Shown piece by piece: positions 1 through 5,130 of a stretch of DNA of 64,000 bases (position 1 is the first letter of the stretch; every line of letters starts with the position of its first letter). The DNA lies in the NCBI GenBank assembly GCA_947630555.1, contig CANRIA010000005.1, positions 1-64,000 of the forward strand. Reading direction: 5' to 3'. The notes beneath the pieces are model-generated. The model searched no databases and was not told where the DNA came from. It was given only the letters and a program-made list of their open reading frames with translations. This DNA is from an uncultured Clostridia bacterium. Its GTDB lineage: Bacteria > Bacillota > Clostridia > Oscillospirales > Ruminococcaceae. The position numbers and the translations under genes were made by a program.

Positions 1-29
1 GTTTTTCGTACCTCACCGGCACCGTATTT

Positions 30-59
30 ATTATAACATATTTCGTCTTTGTTTGTCAA
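30..59 (-). promoter_or_regulatory. Toxin-type promoter of a TA module mostly outside the window (copy 0)
   Basis: Minus-strand TTGACA (54-59) and TATAAT (30-35) with 18-bp spacing. The flanking bases 1-60 are almost identical to 1621-1680, the toxin promoter and leader of module 2. A further copy of the module therefore lies immediately left of the window; only its promoter and the first ~20 nt of leader are visible here. Confidence 0.75.
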
Positions 60-68
60 GAAAAGTGC

Positions 69-97
69 TTGACAAATGCGCTCGGGTGGTGTATAAT
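69..97 (+). promoter_or_regulatory. Antitoxin RNA promoter, module 1
   Basis: Perfect TTGACA (69-74) and TATAAT (92-97) with 17-bp spacing. The same promoter recurs at 1330, 1687 and 4734, each followed by a purine run and GTGCCG. Confidence 0.85.
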
Positions 98-103
98 ATA
101 AAT

Positions 104-196
104 AGAAAAAGGAAGTGCCGGCTTTGACTAAGCGGTTGCTCCCGTAACTAATGGTTAAATAACCGTATAGCTTGGTGGGCTGCGGTTATTTTTTTA
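104..196 (+). ncRNA. Putative antisense antitoxin RNA, module 1
   Basis: A ~93-nt RNA predicted from the promoter at 69-97 to an intrinsic terminator at 157-196 (AATAACCG pairing with CGGTTATT, then a T run). It has no ORF with a ribosome site. Its 3' end overlaps the last codons and stop of the small hydrophobic ORF on the other strand (186-263). This is the layout of type I antitoxins such as RatA/TxpA or Fst RNA II. The RNA and its function are inferred. Confidence 0.65.
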
Positions 197-355
197 TGTG
201 TTTTATGATTTCGTCTATAACGACTAATATCAACAATGTAAGAGCTAAAATAGCAACTTGCATGTACACCACCCCTTTCTCCTATTGTATTGACTTGAAA
301 ACAAGCCGTATAGGGGTTGGGGGAACAACCGCTCCGAATAGTCCAGTTTCGGCAC
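115..355. repeat. Inverted repeat bracketing TA module 1
   Basis: The left arm at 115-143 (GTGCCG ... GACTA AGCGGTTGCTCCC) recurs inverted at 320-355 in the toxin leader (GTGCCG ... GACTA ... AGCGGTTGTTCCC read on the minus strand). A toxin mRNA running from ~356 to ~106 would carry complementary ends. The same arrangement, with different but matching bases, occurs in modules 2 and 3. Confidence 0.7.
186..263 (-). CDS. Small hydrophobic type I toxin-like peptide, module 1 (25 aa)
   Basis: A 25-residue ORF starting MQVAILALTLLILVV and ending DEIIKHIKK: one hydrophobic helix followed by a short lysine-rich tail. GGAG and GGGG purine tracts lie upstream of the ATG; they are looser than the site in module 2. 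Two paralogues lie at 1456-1545 and 1807-1908, sharing the xEIIKxIxKK tail. Length, topology and a convergent terminated RNA over its 3' end are the hallmarks of membrane-acting type I toxins (TxpA, BsrG, Fst, Hol-Tox). I cannot assign it to a named family. No other short ORF in the module has both a ribosome site and homologues. Confidence 0.7.
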   Translation of the reverse strand: MQVAILALTLLILVVIDEIIKHIKK

Positions 356-362
356 CGTATTT

Positions 363-392
363 ATTATAACATATTTCGCCTACAAATGTCAA
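363..392 (-). promoter_or_regulatory. Toxin promoter, module 1
   Basis: Minus-strand TTGACA (387-392) and TATAAT (363-368), 18-bp spacing, predicting a toxin mRNA start near 356 and a ~93-nt leader to the ATG at 263. Confidence 0.8.
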
Positions 393-398
393 TAAAAC

Positions 399-428
399 AA
401 AAACGCTCCCCATAAAGGGAGCGTTTTG
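399..428 (-). terminator. Bidirectional terminator after the pilin-like gene
   Basis: AAACGCTCCC (401-410) pairs with GGGAGCGTTTT (417-427) around a short AT loop, giving U runs on both strands. It ends the pilin-like transcript just before the toxin promoter of module 1. Confidence 0.85.
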
Positions 429-460
429 AAAAGTTCTAAACAATTAGCTATTGCCGTTAA

Positions 461-1033
461 TTATGAACCAGCAGTGGTAGTGGTAGTTGCAGCATCAGCC
501 TGCCACTTGTAAGCATCAATATTGTCCATAGACTCTTCCGTAGGAATAGGATATGCGCCTACATACTTGTCAGAAGAAGTCTTAGCCCAGCAAACTTCGA
601 TAGGGAAGCCCTTGCTGCCGATTCTTACATAGCCAATGCTATTAGCAGCATCAACATTCAAAGAACTGCATACTGCCTGAGAAAGGTACTCTTCCGCAGT
701 CAGATCTGTTGTAGAAGAATCGCCATCATCGTAATCACTAGCCTTAGGAGCATCTACCTTACCTGCATCTTCAAGATTCAACTCGTAGCCATTATCCTTT
801 GCAACATCCAATTTGTCACCTAACTCCGCAATGGATATACCATTGTTAACCAGCTTTTGGCAAGCGGACATAGCAGCGGTGTAAACAGTTTTAGCTGATG
901 AGTTAGCAGAAGACAGCTTGGAATCCGATATGTAACCTATCATAGCAGGTACAAGGATAGCAGCAAGTATGCCTATGATCGCGATAACAACGATCAGCTC
1001 TACGAGCGTAAAGCCCTTGTTTGACTTTTTCAT
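461..1033 (-). CDS. Type IV pilin-like protein with N-methylation motif
   Basis: 190 aa from the ATG at 1033, chosen because GGAGGT sits 7 nt upstream; a more distal in-frame ATG at 1048 overlaps this ribosome site and is unlikely. The N-terminus KGFTLVELIVVIAIIGILAA is a textbook class III signal: prepilin peptidase cuts after the Gly, the Phe is methylated, Glu5 is present, and a hydrophobic helix follows. The rest is Ser/Asp/Ala-rich and ends in a run of threonines. Such proteins form type IV pili or pseudopili, or act as minor subunits. No prepilin peptidase, ATPase or platform gene lies nearby, so it is an orphan pilin here. The gene has its own promoter and terminator and sits between two TA modules. 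Confidence 0.85.
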   Translation of the reverse strand: MKKSNKGFTLVELIVVIAIIGILAAILVPAMIGYISDSKLSSANSSAKTVYTAAMSACQKLVNNGISIAELGDKLDVAKDNGYELNLEDAGKVDAPKASDYDDGDSSTTDLTAEEYLSQAVCSSLNVDAANSIGYVRIGSKGFPIEVCWAKTSSDKYVGAYPIPTEESMDNIDAYKWQADAATTTTTAGS

Positions 1034-1121
1034 AGAAATTACCTCCATAAAAATTAATATTTTTTCCGAGTTTGTGAACGAACTGTTAACAATTCAACCG
1101 CCCTATTCACCTCTTGTTAAT

Positions 1122-1150
1122 ATTATAGTCGCAATTTGTTTATTAGTCAA
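1122..1150 (-). promoter_or_regulatory. Promoter of the pilin-like gene
   Basis: Minus-strand TTGACT (1145-1150) and TATAAT (1122-1127) with 17-bp spacing, about 90 nt upstream of the ATG. Between 1151 and 1329 I see only AT-rich sequence without recognisable signals. Confidence 0.75.
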
Positions 1151-1329
1151 CAGTATTTTTGTACTTGTAACCGCTCTGTAACCTTTTTCGATTTTTTGAA
1201 CAAATTGTGTATGAAATATAGGTCAAAAAGCACAAAAACGGGTGGGTGAAGGCGGTATTTTAACAAAACGTTCTTAACTTAAACATAGACTTGTGAATTT
1301 GTAAAATGTTTTAAACCACAAAATTTTGC

Positions 1330-1358
1330 TTGACAAATGCGTGAAAGTGGTGTATAAT
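1330..1358 (+). promoter_or_regulatory. Antitoxin RNA promoter, module 2
   Basis: TTGACA (1330-1335) and TATAAT (1353-1358), 17-bp spacing, near-identical to the module 1 promoter through TTGACAAATGCG. Confidence 0.85.
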
Positions 1359-1364
1359 ATATTT

Positions 1365-1464
1365 AGAAAAGGAAGTGCCGGCTAGTACGATAGCGGTTAG
1401 CTCCCTAAAATATTGTTATTAAAAAATAATCGCAACATTTTGGAAGGGTGTGCGGTTATTTTTT
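1365..1464 (+). ncRNA. Putative antisense antitoxin RNA, module 2
   Basis: A ~100-nt RNA ending in a terminator hairpin (AATAATCGCA ... TGCGGTTATT plus T run, 1421-1464) whose 3' arm contains the antisense of the toxin stop codon at 1456-1458. The 5' part reads GTGCCGGCTAGTACGATAGC, then a GCGGTTAGCTCCC block corresponding to the module 1 element. Function inferred from arrangement. Confidence 0.65.
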
Positions 1465-1545
1465 CTTGATATTTTTTATAATTTCGTTTATACAAACGAG
1501 GATTATTATGAATAAAATCAATACAAGAATATCAATAATACTCAC
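1456..1545 (-). CDS. Small hydrophobic type I toxin-like peptide, module 2 (29 aa)
   Basis: GTG start 7 nt after a perfect AGGAGGTG ribosome site. The peptide begins (M)SIIDILVLILFIIILV and ends INEIIKNIKKK. It is more hydrophobic than the module 1 peptide but has the same EIIK-N-I-K cationic tail. The strong Shine-Dalgarno with a GTG start supports real translation, and the long leader (~96 nt) suggests control by mRNA structure. It is transcribed against the module 2 antisense RNA. Confidence 0.72.
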   Translation of the reverse strand: MSIIDILVLILFIIILVCINEIIKNIKKK

Positions 1546-1647
1546 AAATATCACCTCCTGTTCCTATGTATTCAAACCGAAGTCTGGATTTAGGATAAAG
1601 AGGGAGCATAACCGCTTTCCGTTTCGTACCTCACCGGCACCGTATTT

Positions 1648-1677
1648 ATTATAACATATTTCGCCTTTGTTTGTCAA
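1648..1677 (-). promoter_or_regulatory. Toxin promoter, module 2
   Basis: Minus-strand TTGACA (1672-1677) and TATAAT (1648-1653), 18-bp spacing; predicted start near 1641. It is back to back with the module 3 antitoxin promoter that begins 10 bp away, the same junction as between copies 0 and 1 at 30-97. Confidence 0.8.
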
Positions 1678-1686
1678 GAAAAGTGC

Positions 1687-1715
1687 TTGACAAATCGTTT
1701 TGTGTGGTGTATAAT
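1687..1715 (+). promoter_or_regulatory. Antitoxin RNA promoter, module 3
   Basis: TTGACA (1687-1692) and TATAAT (1710-1715) with 17-bp spacing, followed by AAAAAGGAGTGCCG as in the other modules. Confidence 0.85.
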
Positions 1716-1721
1716 ATAAAT

Positions 1722-1815
1722 AGAAAAAGGAGTGCCGACTTAGACTAAGCGGTTGTCTCCTTACAAGATAGTTATAAAAATAACCGCTTGCTTTGGTCGG
1801 CTGCGGTTATTTTTT
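1722..1815 (+). ncRNA. Putative antisense antitoxin RNA, module 3
   Basis: A ~94-nt RNA ending in the hairpin AAAAATAACCGC (1776-1787) ... GCGGTTATTTTTT (1803-1815). The toxin stop codon at 1807-1809 lies on the opposite strand of the 3' arm. The 5' block reads GTGCCGACTTAGACTAAGCG, then GTTGTCTCC. Confidence 0.65.
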
Positions 1816-1908
1816 GTGTATATTCTTTATTATCTCGCTTATGATTGCGAAGATCACAGCAAAGACTAATGAAAGAATGATAGCCAGAACTACATAAAGT
1901 ATTTCCAT
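1807..1908 (-). CDS. Small hydrophobic type I toxin-like peptide, module 3 (33 aa)
   Basis: ATG start 7 nt after a GGGAGGG ribosome site. The peptide starts MEILYVVLAIILSLVFAVIF and ends SEIIKNIHKK, so it is one long hydrophobic helix with the same charged tail as the other two copies. The length rises from 25 to 29 to 33 aa across the array while the C-terminal motif stays constant. This suggests that the tail, which lies beside the antisense overlap, is under constraint. Confidence 0.72.
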   Translation of the reverse strand: MEILYVVLAIILSLVFAVIFAIISEIIKNIHKK

Positions 1909-1993
1909 GTCTATCGCCCTCCCTTCCTATGTAGTCGGTCTGCATACGCCAACCGCAACGCTAGGGTGTGAGGAAGGGAAGTTTTGTGCTTTT

Positions 1994-2043
1994 TATGCGG
2001 CTTCAAAAAGTCGCATAAAAATTGCCGACATTTTGTCGGCAAA
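1994..2043 (-). promoter_or_regulatory. Two consecutive hairpins in the toxin 3 leader
   Basis: In the ~199-nt leader of toxin 3, GCCGACAAAATGTCGGC (minus strand, 2024-2040) followed by AATTTTTATG resembles an intrinsic terminator. A second hairpin, TATGCGAC ... GCCGCATA (1994-2017), follows at once and is itself followed by AAAAAG. Modules 1 and 2 lack this segment. It could attenuate the toxin transcript; no ligand or effector is evident. Confidence 0.5.
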
Positions 2044-2113
2044 ACAAAACTTATAGCGGCTTCGCAAGAAGACGCGGTTACCGCCCGTATAGTCCAGTTT
2101 CGGCACCGTATTT

Positions 2114-2143
2114 ATTATAACATATTTCACCTTTATTTGTCAA
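2114..2143 (-). promoter_or_regulatory. Toxin promoter, module 3
   Basis: Minus-strand TTGACA (2138-2143) and TATAAT (2114-2119), 18-bp spacing, predicted start near 2107. It lies directly behind the terminator of the DinB-like gene. Confidence 0.8.
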
Positions 2144-2148
2144 GAAAA

Positions 2149-2183
2149 ACGCCCTTACTCACACCACCGTGAGCAAGGGCATT
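2149..2183 (-). terminator. Terminator of the nadE/DinB-like operon
   Basis: GCCCTTACTCAC and GTGAGCAAGGGC (2151-2180) form a strong stem with U runs in both directions. It ends the minus-strand operon. Confidence 0.85.
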
Positions 2184-2185
2184 TT

Positions 2186-2692
2186 TTAGTTTTCATAAAG
2201 CTTGCCGCTAGGGTCAAATGCGCCGTCAGGGTCTACAGTTTTGGGAAACTTTCCTGTCCGTTCAATGGTCTGACCGTTCAGCATACCAACGTGCAGCGAA
2301 AAGTGCCTGAACTGCTTCAGTATAAGCTGAAGTCTCGACCACGGGCATTTTTCGGGGCAGTCATAAAGCATATCGTCATCCAAATTGTCAAGATATGCAA
2401 ATATTTTTTCGCGAACCTTGTAAAGATACTCTAAAAGCTGCTCGTCGCTGAGAATGGTTTCGCAGCCTCGGTCGGGGTCGTCCATTCCGTCCTCATGAAA
2501 CGGCGGCTCTTCAAATACGAACGGGTCAATGTACCACTTGTCCGCAGAATGTATCGTATGATAAACATACCGCCATGCAGGCGCGCCGCACACCAAAGCG
2601 TTTCTGTCATAAGTCTTTACAGCTATTTCAAGATCGGCAAAATTTATTGCTGTTTCTTTTTTTATCATTTCGCAGTGTGTTCTTAACTTCAT
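2186..2692 (-). CDS. DinB-superfamily four-helix protein
   Basis: 168 aa. The pattern YVYHTIHSADKW in the N-terminal half and FRHFSLHVGML near residue 130 supplies the spaced histidines that bind a divalent metal in the DinB/DfsB four-helix-bundle superfamily. Known members include thiol-dependent transferases and many proteins of unknown role. Here it probably has a metal-dependent enzymatic or stress role that cannot be specified. It follows nadE with a single base between the nadE TGA and its ATG, so the two are almost certainly translationally coupled and co-transcribed from the promoter at 4693-4722. Confidence 0.7.
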   Translation of the reverse strand: MKLRTHCEMIKKETAINFADLEIAVKTYDRNALVCGAPAWRYVYHTIHSADKWYIDPFVFEEPPFHEDGMDDPDRGCETILSDEQLLEYLYKVREKIFAYLDNLDDDMLYDCPEKCPWSRLQLILKQFRHFSLHVGMLNGQTIERTGKFPKTVDPDGAFDPSGKLYEN

Positions 2693-2693
2693 T

Positions 2694-4631
2694 TCATTCC
2701 TCGCCTAACTTGTCAAGCTGCTCCAGCCAGAGTTTAGCACATGCATCAGAGGGCATACGCCAGTCGCCGCGCGGTGAAAGCGTTACAGAGCCTATCTTTG
2801 CGCCATCGGGCAGGCAGGAACGCTTGAACTGCTGAGAGAAAAACCTGCGGTAGAATACTTTCAGCCACTTCAAAATAACATCATTTTCATAGATGCCCTC
2901 AAATGCCCTTAAAGCAATTCTGTACACTTTTTTGGGCTCAAAACCCCAGCGTATAGCATAGTAGAGGAAGAAGTCGTGCAGTTCGTAAGGGCCAACAAGA
3001 TCTTCGGTTTTTTGCGTTATCTGCGTGCCGCTCTCATCGGTAGGCAAAAGCTCGGGAGAAACAGGCGTGTCAAGAATATCATTAAGCACCGCCGCAAGCT
3101 CCTTGCTCGTGCAGGTGTCTGCGTAATACTTGACAATATGCCGCACAAGCGTTTTCGGTACGGAAGAATTCACGCCATACATAGACATATGATCGCCGTT
3201 GTATGTCGCCCAGCCGAGAGCCAGCTCACTCAAATCGCCCGTACCGATGACCATGCCTGCGGTCTGGTTTGCAATGTCCATAAGCACCTTCGTGCGCTCC
3301 CTCGCCTGACCGTTTTCATACACAACATCGTGATTTTCTTCATTGTGACCTATATCTTCAAAATGCTGACGAACAGACTTTGTTATATCCACCTCGCGAA
3401 AATCAGTTCCCAGCGCGCGGCAAAGGATCTCGGCATTAGAGCGCGTGCGCTTTGTCGTACCGAAACACGGCATCGTCACCGTGACAATATTGCTGTGCTT
3501 TCTTTTAAGAAGATCCATAGCCATAACACATACCAACAGCGCAAGGGTAGAATCCAGTCCGCCCGAAATGCCTATAACAACGCTTTTTGAGCCCGTGTGC
3601 TCTATGCGCTTCATAAGCCCGTGCGACTGCATTTGCAAAATAAGGTGGCAGCGCTCGTTTCGCTCAGCCGTGTTCTGCGGTATGAAAGGCGTTTTCGCAA
3701 AGTTTCTTGTCAGTTCGCACTTTGCCGCTTTCATCTCAAATACAGAAAAACAAATGTGCTGAACGTCAACGCTGTCGGCTTCGTAGGTAGATAGTCTGCT
3801 GCGCTCAAAAGTCAGCTTGTTTATGTCTATCTCTGAAATAGTAATGCCGTTTTCAAAAAGATTGCTCTCAGCGAGTATAACGCCGTTTTCGGCAATTATG
3901 TTGTGCCCCGAAAATACCATGTCCTGCGTGCTTTCGCCGTCACCTGCCGAGGCATATATATACCCTGCCGCAAGCCGCGCCGACTGGTTAGCCACAAGCT
4001 GTCTGCGGTACTGTTCCTTGCCTATCGTCTCATTCGATGCCGAAAGATTGCATATCACAGTTGCGCTTGCCTTTGCAAGATAGTTTGATACAGGGTCTGC
4101 CACCCACAAGTCCTCGCATATTTCAAAGCCTATCTTCAGCTGTGGTATTTGCTTGCACTGAAAGACCATTTGTCCTAAAAATACGTCGCTCTCGCCTGCA
4201 AGCGGCAGGTCTATCCACTCGTTTTCACCCGTGTACGGAGCAAAATGGCGCGCCTCGTAAAACTCGCCGTAATTTGGCAGATGAGTTTTCGGTATAAGAG
4301 CCTCTATCCTGCCGTCAAGCAGAACGGCGGCGCAGTTATATATCTTGCCTTTTGCCTTTACGGGAAGCCCCACAGCTATCATCATGTCAAGCCCCTTGGA
4401 AGCCTTTTTAATTTTGCCAAGACCCTCCTGCGCCTTATTTAGCAGCGCATCCTGAAAGAACAAGTCCTGACAGGTGTAGCCCGTAAGGCAAAGTTCTGGG
4501 AATACAGCAAGTTTAACGCCCTTTGCGGCGCAGTCTTTTATCTGCTTTTTTATTTGTGATACGTTGCAGTCAACGTCCGCGACCTTTATTTTTGGTGTGC
4601 ACGCCGCCATCTTTATAAAACCGTCTTTCAT
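2694..4631 (-). CDS. nadE: Glutamine-dependent NAD+ synthetase
   Basis: 645 aa, the normal length for the two-domain eukaryote-like and actinobacterial type. The N-terminal nitrilase/glutaminase domain (about 1-290) has the catalytic triad: Glu in AVFPELCLTGYTC, Lys in PKTHLPNYGEF and Cys in IGFEICEDLW. The C-terminal synthetase has the PP-loop SGGLDSTLAL near residue 355 and the GTGDLSELALGWATY segment. It converts deamido-NAD to NAD using ATP and ammonia tunnelled from glutamine, the last step of NAD synthesis. The ribosome site AAGGAGC lies 7 nt before the ATG. It is the first gene of an operon with the DinB-like protein. Confidence 0.95.
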   Translation of the reverse strand: MKDGFIKMAACTPKIKVADVDCNVSQIKKQIKDCAAKGVKLAVFPELCLTGYTCQDLFFQDALLNKAQEGLGKIKKASKGLDMMIAVGLPVKAKGKIYNCAAVLLDGRIEALIPKTHLPNYGEFYEARHFAPYTGENEWIDLPLAGESDVFLGQMVFQCKQIPQLKIGFEICEDLWVADPVSNYLAKASATVICNLSASNETIGKEQYRRQLVANQSARLAAGYIYASAGDGESTQDMVFSGHNIIAENGVILAESNLFENGITISEIDINKLTFERSRLSTYEADSVDVQHICFSVFEMKAAKCELTRNFAKTPFIPQNTAERNERCHLILQMQSHGLMKRIEHTGSKSVVIGISGGLDSTLALLVCVMAMDLLKRKHSNIVTVTMPCFGTTKRTRSNAEILCRALGTDFREVDITKSVRQHFEDIGHNEENHDVVYENGQARERTKVLMDIANQTAGMVIGTGDLSELALGWATYNGDHMSMYGVNSSVPKTLVRHIVKYYADTCTSKELAAVLNDILDTPVSPELLPTDESGTQITQKTEDLVGPYELHDFFLYYAIRWGFEPKKVYRIALRAFEGIYENDVILKWLKVFYRRFFSQQFKRSCLPDGAKIGSVTLSPRGDWRMPSDACAKLWLEQLDKLGEE

Positions 4632-4692
4632 AATATGCTCCTTGTATTATATATTTTTATCATAAAAATATAATGAAATGATTTATGACTTT

Positions 4693-4722
4693 ATTATAGC
4701 ACTTTTTATTATGGCTTGTCAA
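4693..4722 (-). promoter_or_regulatory. nadE promoter
   Basis: Minus-strand TTGACA (4717-4722) and TATAAT (4693-4698), 18-bp spacing. It stands back to back with an antitoxin-type promoter, exactly as toxin promoters do in the array, so it may derive from a lost TA module. Confidence 0.75.
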
Positions 4723-4733
4723 TAAATTAACCC

Positions 4734-4762
4734 TTGACAAATAAATTTCTTTGGCGTATAAT
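4734..4762 (+). promoter_or_regulatory. Antitoxin-type promoter of the decayed module 4
   Basis: TTGACA (4734-4739) and TATAAT (4757-4762), 17-bp spacing, followed by AAAAAGGAGTGCCGATTC as in module 3. Confidence 0.8.
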
Positions 4763-4768
4763 ATTTGT

Positions 4769-4882
4769 AGAAAAAGGAGTGCCGATTCAGGCTAAGCGGT
4801 TAATTTTTGATGTTCTTTATAATTTCGCTCTAAACGAGCAAAGAGATGGCTGTTGTTAGTCATCTCTTTGCTTTTTATTTTT
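4769..4882 (+). ncRNA. Orphan antitoxin-like RNA (decayed module 4)
   Basis: The 5' half keeps the GTGCCG ... CTAAGCGGTT block of the other antitoxin RNAs. The usual terminator is replaced by a stronger one: AGCAAAGAGATGGCT (4837-4851) with AGTCATCTCTTTGCT (4858-4872), then TTTTTATTTTT. It may still be transcribed and could act in trans on the related modules. Confidence 0.5.
4800..4829 (-). pseudogene. C-terminal remnant of a type I toxin
   Basis: Minus-strand codons read SEIIKNIKN then TAA, matching the conserved tail of the three intact toxins. An in-frame TAG lies two codons upstream of this stretch and there is no start codon or ribosome site. The toxin was deleted while the promoter on the other side survived. 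Confidence 0.65.
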
Positions 4883-4917
4883 GCGGCAAAATGTTTTAAA
4901 ATAGCTTGGTAAAGTGG

Positions 4918-4946
4918 TTGAAATGTCCTTAAAAATATGTTATAAT
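4918..4946 (+). promoter_or_regulatory. Promoter of the PAS/EAL gene with an overlapping palindrome
   Basis: TTGAAA (4918-4923) and TATAAT (4941-4946), 17-bp spacing. The -10 lies in the left arm of a perfect 14-bp inverted repeat (4941-4970, 2-bp centre), a good position for a repressor operator covering -10 to +18. Confidence 0.65.
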
Positions 4947-4952
4947 AAAATC

Positions 4953-5130
4953 ATGAATGATTTTATTATATATTTATGTCCTCGTCGATACGCAGACCTA
5001 TGGGTCTGCTCCCGACGTATCGGACAATTATAACATAACGCTTTCGCTTTTATGTTATAATAAGCATAGGTATAATTATTTATACCTGCTAAATGCTAAA
5101 CTTGATTATTTCATCTAAAGCGGTGATAAC
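4953..5130 (+). promoter_or_regulatory. Structured ~180-nt leader upstream of the PAS/EAL gene
   Basis: Three further hairpins follow the promoter palindrome. The first is CGATACG (4986-4992) with CGTATCG (5016-5022), enclosing CAGACC/GGTCTG. The second is TTATAACATAA (5028-5038) with TTATGTTATAA (5050-5060). The third is AGGTATAA (5068-5075) with TTATACCT (5080-5087). No riboswitch consensus that I know fits. The ATG follows at 5131 without a strong Shine-Dalgarno; GGTGATAAC is the nearest purine stretch. Confidence 0.5.

Noticed and set aside
172..369. Plus-strand frames of 60-70 aa across the TA modules (172-369, 1448-1654, 1984-2172)
   Set aside because: They start inside the antitoxin terminators, lack ribosome sites and lie antisense to the better-supported small toxin ORFs.
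1..2143. CRISPR-like array because of repeated units
   Set aside because: The units are 300-450 bp with promoters and ORFs, not 25-37-bp direct repeats with unique spacers; no cas gene is present.
4986..5022. c-di-GMP riboswitch before the EAL gene
   Set aside because: The stacked hairpin lacks the conserved cores of the c-di-GMP-I or II classes, so only an unidentified structured leader is reported.
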